From: Dehalococcoidia bacterium
GTDB taxonomy: Bacteria > Chloroflexota > Dehalococcoidia > UBA6926
Direction: 5' to 3'
NCBI GenBank assembly: GCA_030754805.1
Contig: JASLZO010000004.1
Coordinates: 1 to 10,614 of the forward strand
Length of the DNA stretch: 10,614 nt
The translations under genes and the position numbers were made by a program. The stretch's first letter is position 1. Each line of letters begins with the position of its first letter. The notes under the pieces were generated by a model. That model was not told the DNA's origin and made no database searches. It was given only the letters and a program-made list of their open reading frames with translations. Below, piece after piece: positions 1 through 6,438 of the stretch.

Positions 1-373
1 CGCCGTTGTCGGATGCCTCCTCGTCCCCCTCGCTCGCCATCTCGTCGTCGTTGAGGATCGCCGCGACAGCGGCCGTGTTCGATTTTTTTGTCTTTGGAGC
101 ACCGAGGACCGTGCCGGAATCCTCCGCCTCCATGCCGAACCGCTCGTACCAGCCGTCGCGTTCCCAGATCAACGGCGCATCGTCCTTCATGGGGACCACG
201 CGGGTCGCCGCCCCGTCCAGCATCCGGATGATGTGCCAGGCCGTGAACCCGATCGTATTCGCCTCATCCGTCGGCCTGTACACCAGTTGGTTGGCAGTGA
301 GTCCATCCAGCTCCCGTTCCAGCTCGCGACTCACCGATTCCAACGCAAGCTTCAAGACCGCAACTCCATTCAT
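1..373 (-). CDS. DinB-superfamily protein, 3' end beyond the left edge
   Basis: This minus-strand frame is open from an ATG at 371-373 to the window edge, giving 124 residues with no stop. The start is supported by a GGAGGA ribosome site (plus-strand 380-385 reads as its complement) five bases upstream. The N-terminal half looks like the DinB_2/DUF664 four-helix-bundle family: a helical start, then LTANQLVYRP (25-34), NTIGFTAWHIIRMLD (39-53) and GWYERFGM (74-81). His47 is in the place of the family's first metal-binding histidine. Members are metal-binding bundles, some of them thiol-dependent (mycothiol, bacillithiol) transferases; the substrate here is unknown. After residue 90 the sequence becomes Lys-rich (PKTKK) and then strongly acidic (NDDEMASEGDEEASDN), which is not the usual family continuation. 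A run of seven A in the coding strand (83-89) precedes this segment, but third-position G/C stays very high through it, so I read it as genuine coding sequence. The family call is good; the function is not known. Confidence 0.82.
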   Translation of the reverse strand, partial: MNGVAVLKLALESVSRELERELDGLTANQLVYRPTDEANTIGFTAWHIIRMLDGAATRVVPMKDDAPLIWERDGWYERFGMEAEDSGTVLGAPKTKKSNTAAVAAILNDDEMASEGDEEASDNG

Positions 374-430
374 GGATATCCTCCGTACGCTCGATATTGG
401 TCAACGATAAATCCATCACCGTTCATTGAT

Positions 431-466
431 TTGTCGGTCGAACTCCCCTCTCCGTATGCTCACGAC
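431..466 (+). promoter_or_regulatory. Candidate promoter for a leaderless arsC-type transcript
   Basis: A TTGTCG (431-436) and a TATGCT (455-460) are separated by 18 bp, each matching four of six positions of the sigma70-type consensus. The -10 box ends six bases before the ATG at 467, so transcription would begin at or next to the start codon. No Shine-Dalgarno sequence is visible before this ATG, whereas most other genes here have one. The site sits in the 93-bp divergent spacer between the DinB-type and ArsC-type genes. It is a pattern match without experimental support. Confidence 0.4.
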
Positions 467-925
467 ATGAAAGCGGAAATTCGAAACTCAGAAACGCCAC
501 AAGCGCTGTTCGTCTGCGTCCACAACGCCGGTAGAAGCCAGATGGCCGCAGCTTTCCTGAACGTCCTGTCCGAAGGCCGCGCGTTCGGTGAGTCGGCCGG
601 CACGGAACCGGGTGAATACGTCCACCCGGAAGTCGCCGAAGTTATGCGGGAGGTCGACATCGAGGTTGGCGACGCCCTCCCACAGTTGCTAACCATGGAG
701 ATGCTGGATAAGGCCGACCGTGTCGTCACCATGGGCTGCTTTGTCGAGGACGCATGCCCCACCGCCATCATCGATACGGAGGACTGGGGCCTCCCGGACC
801 CAAAGGGACAGCCGCTCGCGGAGATTCGGCAGATCCGTGATGAGATCCACGATCGGGTCGCCCTGTTGCTCCGAGAGATGGGCATCACGCGGGCCGCCGC
901 GGGTCACACGATCTCCGGGGCGTAG
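467..925 (+). CDS. arsC: ArsC-type arsenate reductase / low-molecular-weight phosphatase family protein
   Basis: The product is 152 residues, the usual size for the LMW-PTP/ArsC fold. The anion-binding loop is C17-V-H-N-A-G-R23-S24 followed by QMAAAF, after the buried strand ALFVCV. The CVHNAGRS form is typical of actinobacterial-style ArsC proteins, some of which use mycothiol rather than thioredoxin. Further cysteines are C91 (TMGC) and C97 (ACP), in the region used for disulfide relay in thioredoxin-coupled ArsC. They are spaced C-x5-C, wider than the common GCGDxCP form. LPDPKGQ (109-115) supplies the Asp-Pro general-acid loop (D111), and IRDEI (123-127) is the usual C-terminal helix. The likely role is cytosolic reduction of arsenate to arsenite. 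A protein-tyrosine phosphatase role cannot be excluded, and no arsR or arsenite exporter is visible. The ATG at 467 was chosen because it sits 12 residues before the first strand; the frame is open back to 233 but that part overlaps the DinB-type gene. The 3' end overlaps the convergent M20 gene by 22 bp. Confidence 0.8.
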   Translation: MKAEIRNSETPQALFVCVHNAGRSQMAAAFLNVLSEGRAFGESAGTEPGEYVHPEVAEVMREVDIEVGDALPQLLTMEMLDKADRVVTMGCFVEDACPTAIIDTEDWGLPDPKGQPLAEIRQIRDEIHDRVALLLREMGITRAAAGHTISGA

Positions 926-2247
926 ACCTCCTCGCCCATATAAGAACGCATCAGCGACAGGTAGCCGTCTCTCGTTAGGGGTGGCTTCGACTCCGCGACC
1001 ACCCTGTTCGCATCGTCGGCGCCGTCCGCCAGAAGATCGATCACCGTGAAGGCCATGGCCTTCGCCGCCGTCAATATCCCGAGGTCCCAGTCGGTGATCA
1101 CGTAGTCGTTGCCATGCCCGGTGCCCTCGGCGGCCCGGACGTTCGGGTGGTACACCGGCATCAGGTTGCTCAGGTCACCCATGTCCGTCGAATGAGTCCG
1201 GTGCTCTGCCTTTGTTACACGATCTGCCCCGACCAGAGCTTCAGCATTCGGCCGGTACAGATCCTCCAGTCCCTGATCGTTCAGGATCGGCAAATAGCCT
1301 GGGAGTGTCGTGATCCGGGCCTCAGCGCCGATCGCCATAGCACCGGCTCGCATCGATCGATCGAACTTCAGGGTTGCGTCGCGAACCGCCTCCAGTGTTC
1401 GGCCGCGGATGAAACTCTCCAGCCGAACCTCAGCCGGAACCGCGCTCACGGCATCGCCGCCCTTCGTGATGATCGGATGGATCCGAACGGTGTCCTCGTC
1501 ATGGAACGTCTCGCGTTGAGCGTGCACGGCCTGGATCGCCACCATGGCCGCGTTGAGGGCGTTAATACCCCGCCAGGGAGCCGCCCCCGCATGGGACGAT
1601 CGGCCGATGAAGGTAACCATCTTCGCGACCATCCCGTTGCTCGAACCGGCCAAGACAAGGTCTCCGTCCTCCGGTCGCGACGACGTGTGCGTGATCAGCG
1701 CTATGTCCACGTCATCGAACTCGCCGAGTTTCAAGAGTTCCGCCTTCCCGGTCAGGAACTCGACCTTGCCCTGCTCGCGGAGTCCGTGGCGATACTCGAT
1801 CTGGATGTACTCCTCGGCCGGTATCGCGAACGGAACGACCCGCCCCTTCAACGCAGGAAGCACGTCCGACGCGAGTAACCCCACCGTCGTCGCGAGCATC
1901 ATGCCGATCTGTGCGTGATGGCCGCACGCGTGAGCCGCGCCAGTCTGAGTATCTGCGTTCGGATGGTCTGGCACCACGAGCGAGTCGAGTTCGCCGATCA
2001 CCGCCACCGTCGGCCCTTCCCCGGCGCCGCCTCGCAACTCTCCCTTGACCCCGGTCATGGCCAGTTCGTCCCGATACGGGATCCCGAACCCCCGAAACCA
2101 CTCCGATACGACAGCGGCAGTCCGCTGCTCACGAAACCCCGGCTCCGGATGCTCCCCGATCGCCCGCGCAACCTGGATCACCTCGTCCCCACGCCGGTCG
2201 ATCTCCTCGGAGGCCATTCGTTTCAGTTCCTCGCGCGTCGGTGCCAT
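904..2247 (-). CDS. M20 family (M20D-like) metallo-amidohydrolase
   Basis: A 447-residue cytosolic enzyme with no signal peptide, of normal length for the M20D amidohydrolases (AbgB, HmrA, N-acyl amino acid hydrolases). These hydrolyse amide bonds between an acyl or aryl group and an amino acid using a dinuclear metal site. Visible family motifs are GELDSL (85-90), HACGHHA (106-112, with C108 and H110 as expected metal ligands), PAEE (143-146, catalytic Glu and ligand), THTSS (187 region), the dimerisation-domain signature SSHAGAAPWRGINAL (217-231) and GTGHGND (375-381, last His ligand). All expected ligands are present, so it should be active. Residue 111 is His where many M20D members have Asp or Asn. 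The start is supported by AGAGGA about ten bases upstream. It is the last gene of the minus-strand run, 71 bp after a CoA-transferase gene with a hairpin in between. It may free a carboxylic acid that the CoA-transferases then activate; this link is inference and the substrate is unknown. Confidence 0.87.
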   Translation of the reverse strand: MAPTREELKRMASEEIDRRGDEVIQVARAIGEHPEPGFREQRTAAVVSEWFRGFGIPYRDELAMTGVKGELRGGAGEGPTVAVIGELDSLVVPDHPNADTQTGAAHACGHHAQIGMMLATTVGLLASDVLPALKGRVVPFAIPAEEYIQIEYRHGLREQGKVEFLTGKAELLKLGEFDDVDIALITHTSSRPEDGDLVLAGSSNGMVAKMVTFIGRSSHAGAAPWRGINALNAAMVAIQAVHAQRETFHDEDTVRIHPIITKGGDAVSAVPAEVRLESFIRGRTLEAVRDATLKFDRSMRAGAMAIGAEARITTLPGYLPILNDQGLEDLYRPNAEALVGADRVTKAEHRTHSTDMGDLSNLMPVYHPNVRAAEGTGHGNDYVITDWDLGILTAAKAMAFTVIDLLADGADDANRVVAESKPPLTRDGYLSLMRSYMGEEVYAPEIV

Positions 2248-2270
2248 CGTTGATCCGTCCTCTCAAAGCG

Positions 2271-2298
2271 AAAGGGACGCACGGTCGTGCGCCCCTTC
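2271..2298 (-). terminator. Hairpin between the A1 CoA-transferase and M20 genes: weak terminator or attenuator
   Basis: On the minus-strand RNA the arms at 2287-2297 and 2272-2282 pair over 11 positions (AAGGGGCGCAC with GUGCGUCCCUU, one G-U), closing a four-base loop. One more G-U pair can extend the stem. The downstream side reads UUUCGCUUU instead of a clean U tract, so termination would be partial at best. The ribosome site of the M20 gene begins seven bases after the stem. The hairpin could therefore lower expression of the last gene or stabilise an RNA 3' end. Only the fold is seen; the function is inferred. Confidence 0.5.
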
Positions 2299-2318
2299 GT
2301 CAGCGGATAAGTTCCAGC

Positions 2319-3671
2319 CTAGGAGACGTTCTCGGCGTAGTCCATCCCGGCCATTCCCGTCTCCACGAAGTGCTTGTACTCGTCGTCTGAATGCCCGGCG
2401 ACTTCTTTGTAAACGTACTCATTGTCCTGCCCCAGCAGCACCGCATGCCTGCGGATCTCGTTCGGCGTCTTGGAGAGCTTCACGCCATAGGTCGGGTTCT
2501 GGTGGGTCCCCGCCTCCGGGTGCGTCACCTCCTGAAAGAACCCACGTTCCTTCACGTGCGGGTCGTTCAGCACGTCGCGCTCGTTCATGATCATCCCAGC
2601 GGCGATGCCGGCATCCTGCAACCGGTGAGCCAGATCAGACGGATCCTTGTCAGAGGTCCATTGGGAGACCAGGGCATCCAGCTCGCTCCGGTGCTTCCAT
2701 CGCTCGAGAGCGCCGCTGAAGCGCGCGTCCAGCGCGAGCCCTGGAGCTTCCATGATTCCGCAAAGTGCCTGGAACTCAGCATCGCTTCGGCACACGATCG
2801 TCACCCACCGTTCCGTCTCACCCGGAACAGCACCTTCCGCGTCCTTGCACCGGTAGGCTTGGTGCGGGGCGAAGTAGGGATGTTGGTTCCCGAGCTGCGT
2901 GTGAACGCGCCCATTCATCGTGTAGTCCATGACGAACTCACCCATCAGTGGGATGAAATTCTCCGCCGTCGGGGCCTCGATCATGACACCCTTCCCGGTC
3001 TTGTTCCGGTAGCGAAGGCCCATGAGGAACGCCAGCGCCCCACCGATCCCACCCGCAGCGTCACTTGGTACGCCGCTCGGTCCCCTGGCGGGGTCTTCAT
3101 TGGGATACGTCCGGAGCAGAGGATGGCCCGCCAGTGCCTCCATGTGATTGCCCCAGGTCCGGTAGTTCTTATAGGGGCCCTCGATCCCGAACGCCGGTTG
3201 CCGGATGAGGATCAACCGTGGGTTGATCTCCGAAAGTCGCTCCCACGTCACGCCCAGGCGTTCCATGCTGATGGCGACGTTGTTCTCGATCAGCCCGTCC
3301 GAGTTCTTGATCAGTCGCTCAAAGATCTCCTGGCCCTCCGGGACGGTCATGTCCAGCGTCACCGATTTCTTGTGACGGGCATGGGTGTTGAAGATCGCGT
3401 TCCGGTTCCAAGGCCGTTCCCCCGGTTCATCGTCCGGGTAGCCCATCCCACCGGCTCGAAGCGCGACCATCGCCTTCGGAGGGCGAGCCATCGTGCCGCG
3501 GGAACTCGTCGCGAAGTGACTAGTCGACTCAATCCGGATGACCTCTGCACCCCAGTCGGCCAGGTGCATGGTCCCGTACGGGCCAGCCCACACCACGGTG
3601 ATGTCCAAGATGCGCAACCCCTCCAAGGGAAGTTTCTTGCGCCCATTCGTTCCGGTCGTTCCGTTCGTCAT
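2319..3671 (-). CDS. Family III (CaiB/BaiF) CoA-transferase, catalytic A-type subunit (A1)
   Basis: 450 residues. Family III enzymes move CoA from an acyl-CoA to a free carboxylate through an aspartyl-CoA intermediate. Features in order: a Thr/Asn/Gly-rich tail (1-10); the KLPLEGLRILD first strand (13-23); VVWAGPYGTMHLADWGAEVI (26-45), the CoA-domain signature; GERPWNR (84-90); KKSVTLDM; YRTWGNHMEAL (170-180); and VPSDAAGG (201-208), in which D204 is the expected nucleophile. A glycine turn TGKG follows 21 residues after it. The C-terminal part carries HPEAG, GQDNEYVYKEV and a GMDY tail shared by all A genes here. It differs from A2 and A3 in an eight-residue acidic insertion near 277-286 and in reading FFQE where they have FWH. 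A strong AGGAGGA lies about ten bases before the ATG. It follows B1 by 53 bp. The substrate is unknown. Confidence 0.92.
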   Translation of the reverse strand: MTNGTTGTNGRKKLPLEGLRILDITVVWAGPYGTMHLADWGAEVIRIESTSHFATSSRGTMARPPKAMVALRAGGMGYPDDEPGERPWNRNAIFNTHARHKKSVTLDMTVPEGQEIFERLIKNSDGLIENNVAISMERLGVTWERLSEINPRLILIRQPAFGIEGPYKNYRTWGNHMEALAGHPLLRTYPNEDPARGPSGVPSDAAGGIGGALAFLMGLRYRNKTGKGVMIEAPTAENFIPLMGEFVMDYTMNGRVHTQLGNQHPYFAPHQAYRCKDAEGAVPGETERWVTIVCRSDAEFQALCGIMEAPGLALDARFSGALERWKHRSELDALVSQWTSDKDPSDLAHRLQDAGIAAGMIMNERDVLNDPHVKERGFFQEVTHPEAGTHQNPTYGVKLSKTPNEIRRHAVLLGQDNEYVYKEVAGHSDDEYKHFVETGMAGMDYAENVS

Positions 3672-3724
3672 CGTTTCTGAATCCTCCTACGCGCTCGTCG
3701 GCGGCCACGGAGTGGTTCTTCTCT

Positions 3725-4945
3725 CTAGATCGTCCCCTGGGCGCGCAGCCCGGAGATGTCTTCCGGTGTCCGCCCAAGTTCAATCAGGATCTCGCTGGTG
3801 TGTTGACCAAGCAGCGGTGCTGGGCGACGCTCCGGCATTGCCTCTCCGTCTCCAGTGTGAAAACGGAAGTGGTAACCCGGGTACTTCACCGGCCCGGTCT
3901 CCGGGTGATCAATCGTCTGCCAGTAGCCACGCTCATCGAAGCGTTCGTCGTTCACCAAGTCCTCGATCGTATTCATCGGCCCGCCGAGGACGCTGAACTC
4001 CATGCATTTCGCCTGGATTTGCTCCTTGGTCCGCTCGAGCGTCCAGGGAATCAGGAGAGCCTCGAACTCTTCCGCCGCCTCTGGCCGCGAACGCGCCGCA
4101 ACTGTGTTCCATTCCGGCATCTCCAGGAGGTATTCCGCGTCGATCATGCGCGCGATGTTCGGAAACATCACGGGCCCACCGGTCAGCATGAAATGCCCAT
4201 CGAGGCACGGAAGCGTTCCGCTCCCCAGTCCCATCTGCCCCGCTGCTCCTAGACGCTCCGGGACCTTGTCGTTGTACTGGAACCCCAAGAGCCGCTGCAT
4301 CCTGGAGTCGATCGACTGGAGCATGATCTCGAACGCGCTGGCGTCGATCAGCTCCCCTTCTCCGCTGAGGTCAGCGTTCACGAGCGCGATGGCCGTGGCC
4401 AACGCCGACGCGTATCCAACGTGATAGCTGGTCATGCGGCCGGTCGTTTTCAGCGGTTCCAGCTCTGGGTCTCCGGAGCCGGACATGTTTCCGCCCATCC
4501 CGTACAGCGTCAGGTCGGTCGCCTGCCAGTCTCGGTACGGACCCCACTGGCCAAAATTGCTGATCGACGTCATCACGAGTTTCGGATTGATCTCGCTCAG
4601 AACGTCATAGGTGAGTCCGAGCCCATCCATCACTCCCGGCGAGAAGTTCTCGACCAAGATGTCTGCACCCTTGACCAGTTCCTTGAGGATCGACTTTCCG
4701 TCCTCGGTCCGGAGGTTCAGCGTGACCGACCGTTTGTTCGTGTTTAGGAAAAGGAAAACCCCGCTCTTTTCGAGGCCGGGGTCGTCCTTGTGGAACGGTG
4801 GCATGCGGCGCGCCGGGTCTCCGGCGCCTGGCTCTTCGATCTTGATCACATCCGCGCCGTAGTCGGACAGGATTCGGGTACAGAACGGCCCGGCGGTGAA
4901 GCGCGTCAGATCGACCACCCGAACGCCGTCCATTGGCATCAGCAT
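3725..4945 (-). CDS. Family III CoA-transferase paralogue lacking the catalytic Asp, B-type subunit (B1)
   Basis: 406 residues with the full CaiB/BaiF layout: MDGVRVVDLT (5-14), AGPFCTRILSDYGADVIKIE (18-37), GDPAR (42-46), LNTNKRSVTL (67-76), ADILVENFSPGVMDGLGL (94-111), SISNFGQWGPYRDW (127-140), and a late LNDERF-like segment followed by HPETGPVKYPGY. The catalytic position reads GRMTSYHVG (169-177). The residue aligned with the nucleophilic Asp is S173, placed by the same 21-residue distance to the following glycine turn (SGEG) as in the A subunits. It is therefore probably unable to form the aspartyl-CoA intermediate alone and likely serves as the partner subunit of A1, whose gene follows 53 bp downstream. 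It is the most diverged of the three B genes. Starts at 4945 or 4939 are both possible; a G-rich run lies upstream. It is first after the 143-bp gap, so it may head its own transcript. Confidence 0.9.
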   Translation of the reverse strand: MLMPMDGVRVVDLTRFTAGPFCTRILSDYGADVIKIEEPGAGDPARRMPPFHKDDPGLEKSGVFLFLNTNKRSVTLNLRTEDGKSILKELVKGADILVENFSPGVMDGLGLTYDVLSEINPKLVMTSISNFGQWGPYRDWQATDLTLYGMGGNMSGSGDPELEPLKTTGRMTSYHVGYASALATAIALVNADLSGEGELIDASAFEIMLQSIDSRMQRLLGFQYNDKVPERLGAAGQMGLGSGTLPCLDGHFMLTGGPVMFPNIARMIDAEYLLEMPEWNTVAARSRPEAAEEFEALLIPWTLERTKEQIQAKCMEFSVLGGPMNTIEDLVNDERFDERGYWQTIDHPETGPVKYPGYHFRFHTGDGEAMPERRPAPLLGQHTSEILIELGRTPEDISGLRAQGTI

Positions 4946-5013
4946 CGTGTTCAGACCCCCCAGTACAAACCTAACGCCTTCGTCACTCCCCGAAACGACA
5001 GCGCTTGGGCGGC

Positions 5014-5043
5014 ATTATTACACCGGGTTAACTAGGGGGTAAA
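5014..5043 (-). promoter_or_regulatory. Candidate sigma70-type promoter for the B1-A1-M20 unit
   Basis: On the minus strand a TTTACC (complement of 5038-5043, four of six to TTGACA) is followed after 18 bp by AATAAT (complement of 5014-5019, five of six to TATAAT). It lies in the only large gap inside the CoA-transferase run (4946-5088, 143 bp). This stretch is visibly more AT-rich than its surroundings. The start of transcription would fall near 5007, about 60 bases before the B1 ATG. Pattern match only. Confidence 0.45.
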
Positions 5044-5058
5044 GCCAGTGGGCGAACG

Positions 5059-5068
5059 CACGATCGTG
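5059..5068. promoter_or_regulatory. 10-bp palindrome upstream of the candidate B1 promoter
   Basis: CACGATCGTG is a perfect palindrome about 15 bp upstream of the proposed -35 box in the A2/B1 gap. It could be a regulator half-site pair, or chance: it is short and contains CGATCG, which is common in high-GC DNA. No second copy was noticed in the other small gaps. Confidence 0.2.
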
Positions 5069-5088
5069 GCCCTACCCAGGCCGAATGG

Positions 5089-6420
5089 TCATGGGACTTC
5101 CGGGGCGAAATCCATGCCGATCTGGCCCTTCTCCTCAAGGTCCCGATACTCATCGTCCGTGTAGCCAAGCACGGTCTTGTACACGTACTCGTTGTCCTGT
5201 CCCAGGAGCGGCGCGTGGCGTCGGGGGGTGTCGTTCGGCGTCTGGCTGGCCTTCCAGGCCGGACCGACGTGCCGGTAATTCCCCGCCTCCGGGTGATCGA
5301 GCGAATGCCAGAAACCGCGCTCGTGGAGATGACGGTCTTCCAGCGCATCCCGTTCGTTCATCACGACGCCCGATGGGACACCGGCCGCTTGGAGACGTTC
5401 AACTAGCCAGTGAGGCTGCCGGGTTCCAGTCCACTCTCCGATGGTCGAGTCCAGCTCGTGACGGTTCTCGAAGCGGCTCGCCATGTCGATGAACCGTGGG
5501 TCCTCGACCAGGTTCTCCTGTCGCATCAGTCCGCACAGAGAGCGCCACTGCTCCTCGTTCCACACCCCGACGGTGATCCACCGGTCTTCGCCCTGGCATC
5601 GGTACGAGTTGTGCGGAGCGTTCGTCCAGTGTTCGTTTCCGACCTGCGTGCGAACACGTCCGTTCATCGTGTAGTCCATGACGTATTCGCCCAACAGCGG
5701 CACGAAGTTCTCGGCGGTCGGAGCCTCGATCATCAGGCCCTTCCCGGTCCGTCGTCGATACCGGAGACCCAGGGTGAAAGCGAACGCCGCGCCCACCCCA
5801 CCAGCCGCATCGGCGGGGACCCCACCAGCCGCGTACTCGGGGCTGAGGTTTGGATATGCCCGAATCAGGGGGTGGCCAGAGAGCGCCTCCATGTGGTTCC
5901 CCCAGGTCCGATAGTTCTTGTACGGGCCGGCGAGCCCGAATGCCGGCATCCGCACCATGATCAGCCTCGGGTTGATCTTGGAGAGCCGTTCGTACGTGAC
6001 GCCCCACTTCTCCATGCTGATCGGGACGTTATTCTCGATTAGCCCGTCGGAGGCCGCGATCAGGCGTTCGAACGCCTCCTGTCCCTCGGGACTGGTCAGG
6101 TCGATCGTCACCGAGCGCTTGTTCCGTCCGTGGGCATTGAACACTGCGGAACGGTTCCACGGGCGCTCACCGGCTTCGTTGTCGGGATATCCCATCCCAC
6201 CGGCGCGAGCCTGCGCCTCCACGACTTCCTTCGGCGGACGGGCCATCTGCCCACGTGTCGTCGCCGCGAAGTACTTCGTCGATTCGACCCGGATCACCTC
6301 AGCGCCCCAGTCCCCGAGTTGCATCGTCGAGTACGGGCCCGCCCAGACCACCGTGATATCCAACACCCGGATGCCGTCGAGGGGCAGCTTGCTCCGCGGT
6401 TCCCTGCCGTTGGTCGTCAT
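5089..6420 (-). CDS. Family III (CaiB/BaiF) CoA-transferase, catalytic A-type subunit (A2)
   Basis: 443 residues, very close to A3 and less close to A1. Landmarks: the hydrophilic MTTNG tail; KLPLDGIRVLD (11-21); VVWAGPYSTMQLGDWGAEVI (24-43); RGQMARPP; GGMGYPDNEAGERPWNR (74-90); ENNVPISMEKWGV; YKNYRTWGNHMEAL (167-180); and VPADAAGG (201-208), with D204 as the aspartate that would carry CoA. TGKG follows 21 residues later. C-terminal landmarks are NERDALEDRHLHERGFW, HPEAG, LGQDNEYVYK and an IGMDF tail. All expected catalytic elements are present. The start is backed by GAGAGGG about ten bases upstream. The gene begins 18 bp after the B2 stop, which suggests co-translation and a B2-A2 partnership. 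It is followed by the 143-bp gap, in which I found no strong terminator. The acyl acceptor and donor cannot be read from the sequence. Confidence 0.93.
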   Translation of the reverse strand: MTTNGREPRSKLPLDGIRVLDITVVWAGPYSTMQLGDWGAEVIRVESTKYFAATTRGQMARPPKEVVEAQARAGGMGYPDNEAGERPWNRSAVFNAHGRNKRSVTIDLTSPEGQEAFERLIAASDGLIENNVPISMEKWGVTYERLSKINPRLIMVRMPAFGLAGPYKNYRTWGNHMEALSGHPLIRAYPNLSPEYAAGGVPADAAGGVGAAFAFTLGLRYRRRTGKGLMIEAPTAENFVPLLGEYVMDYTMNGRVRTQVGNEHWTNAPHNSYRCQGEDRWITVGVWNEEQWRSLCGLMRQENLVEDPRFIDMASRFENRHELDSTIGEWTGTRQPHWLVERLQAAGVPSGVVMNERDALEDRHLHERGFWHSLDHPEAGNYRHVGPAWKASQTPNDTPRRHAPLLGQDNEYVYKTVLGYTDDEYRDLEEKGQIGMDFAPEVP

Positions 6421-6438
6421 CGTTCGTGCCCTCTCGTT

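Noticed and set aside
6..410. A plus-strand open frame over the DinB-type gene
   Set aside because: Ser-rich shadow sequence without domain similarity; the minus-strand frame has DinB motifs and a good ribosome site.
233..466. A longer N-terminus for the ArsC-type protein
   Set aside because: It would overlap the divergent DinB-type gene and add residues that no ArsC protein has; the ATG at 467 gives the standard length.
1114..1878. A 254-residue plus-strand open frame inside the M20 gene
   Set aside because: Antisense shadow: the minus-strand frame has every M20 motif and this one has none.
2391..3680. A 429-residue plus-strand open frame covering the whole A1 gene
   Set aside because: It is antisense to a clear CaiB/BaiF gene, has no recognisable domain, is rich in Arg, His and Pro, and is explained by high GC leaving the opposite strand open.
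3705..3715. Small CCAC/GTGG hairpin in the B1-A1 gap
   Set aside because: Only four pairs with a three-base loop; this is expected by chance.
5045..5088. A terminator just after A2 in the 143-bp gap
   Set aside because: Short GGGC/GCCC pairings exist, but there is no clean stem and no U tract, so I do not call one.
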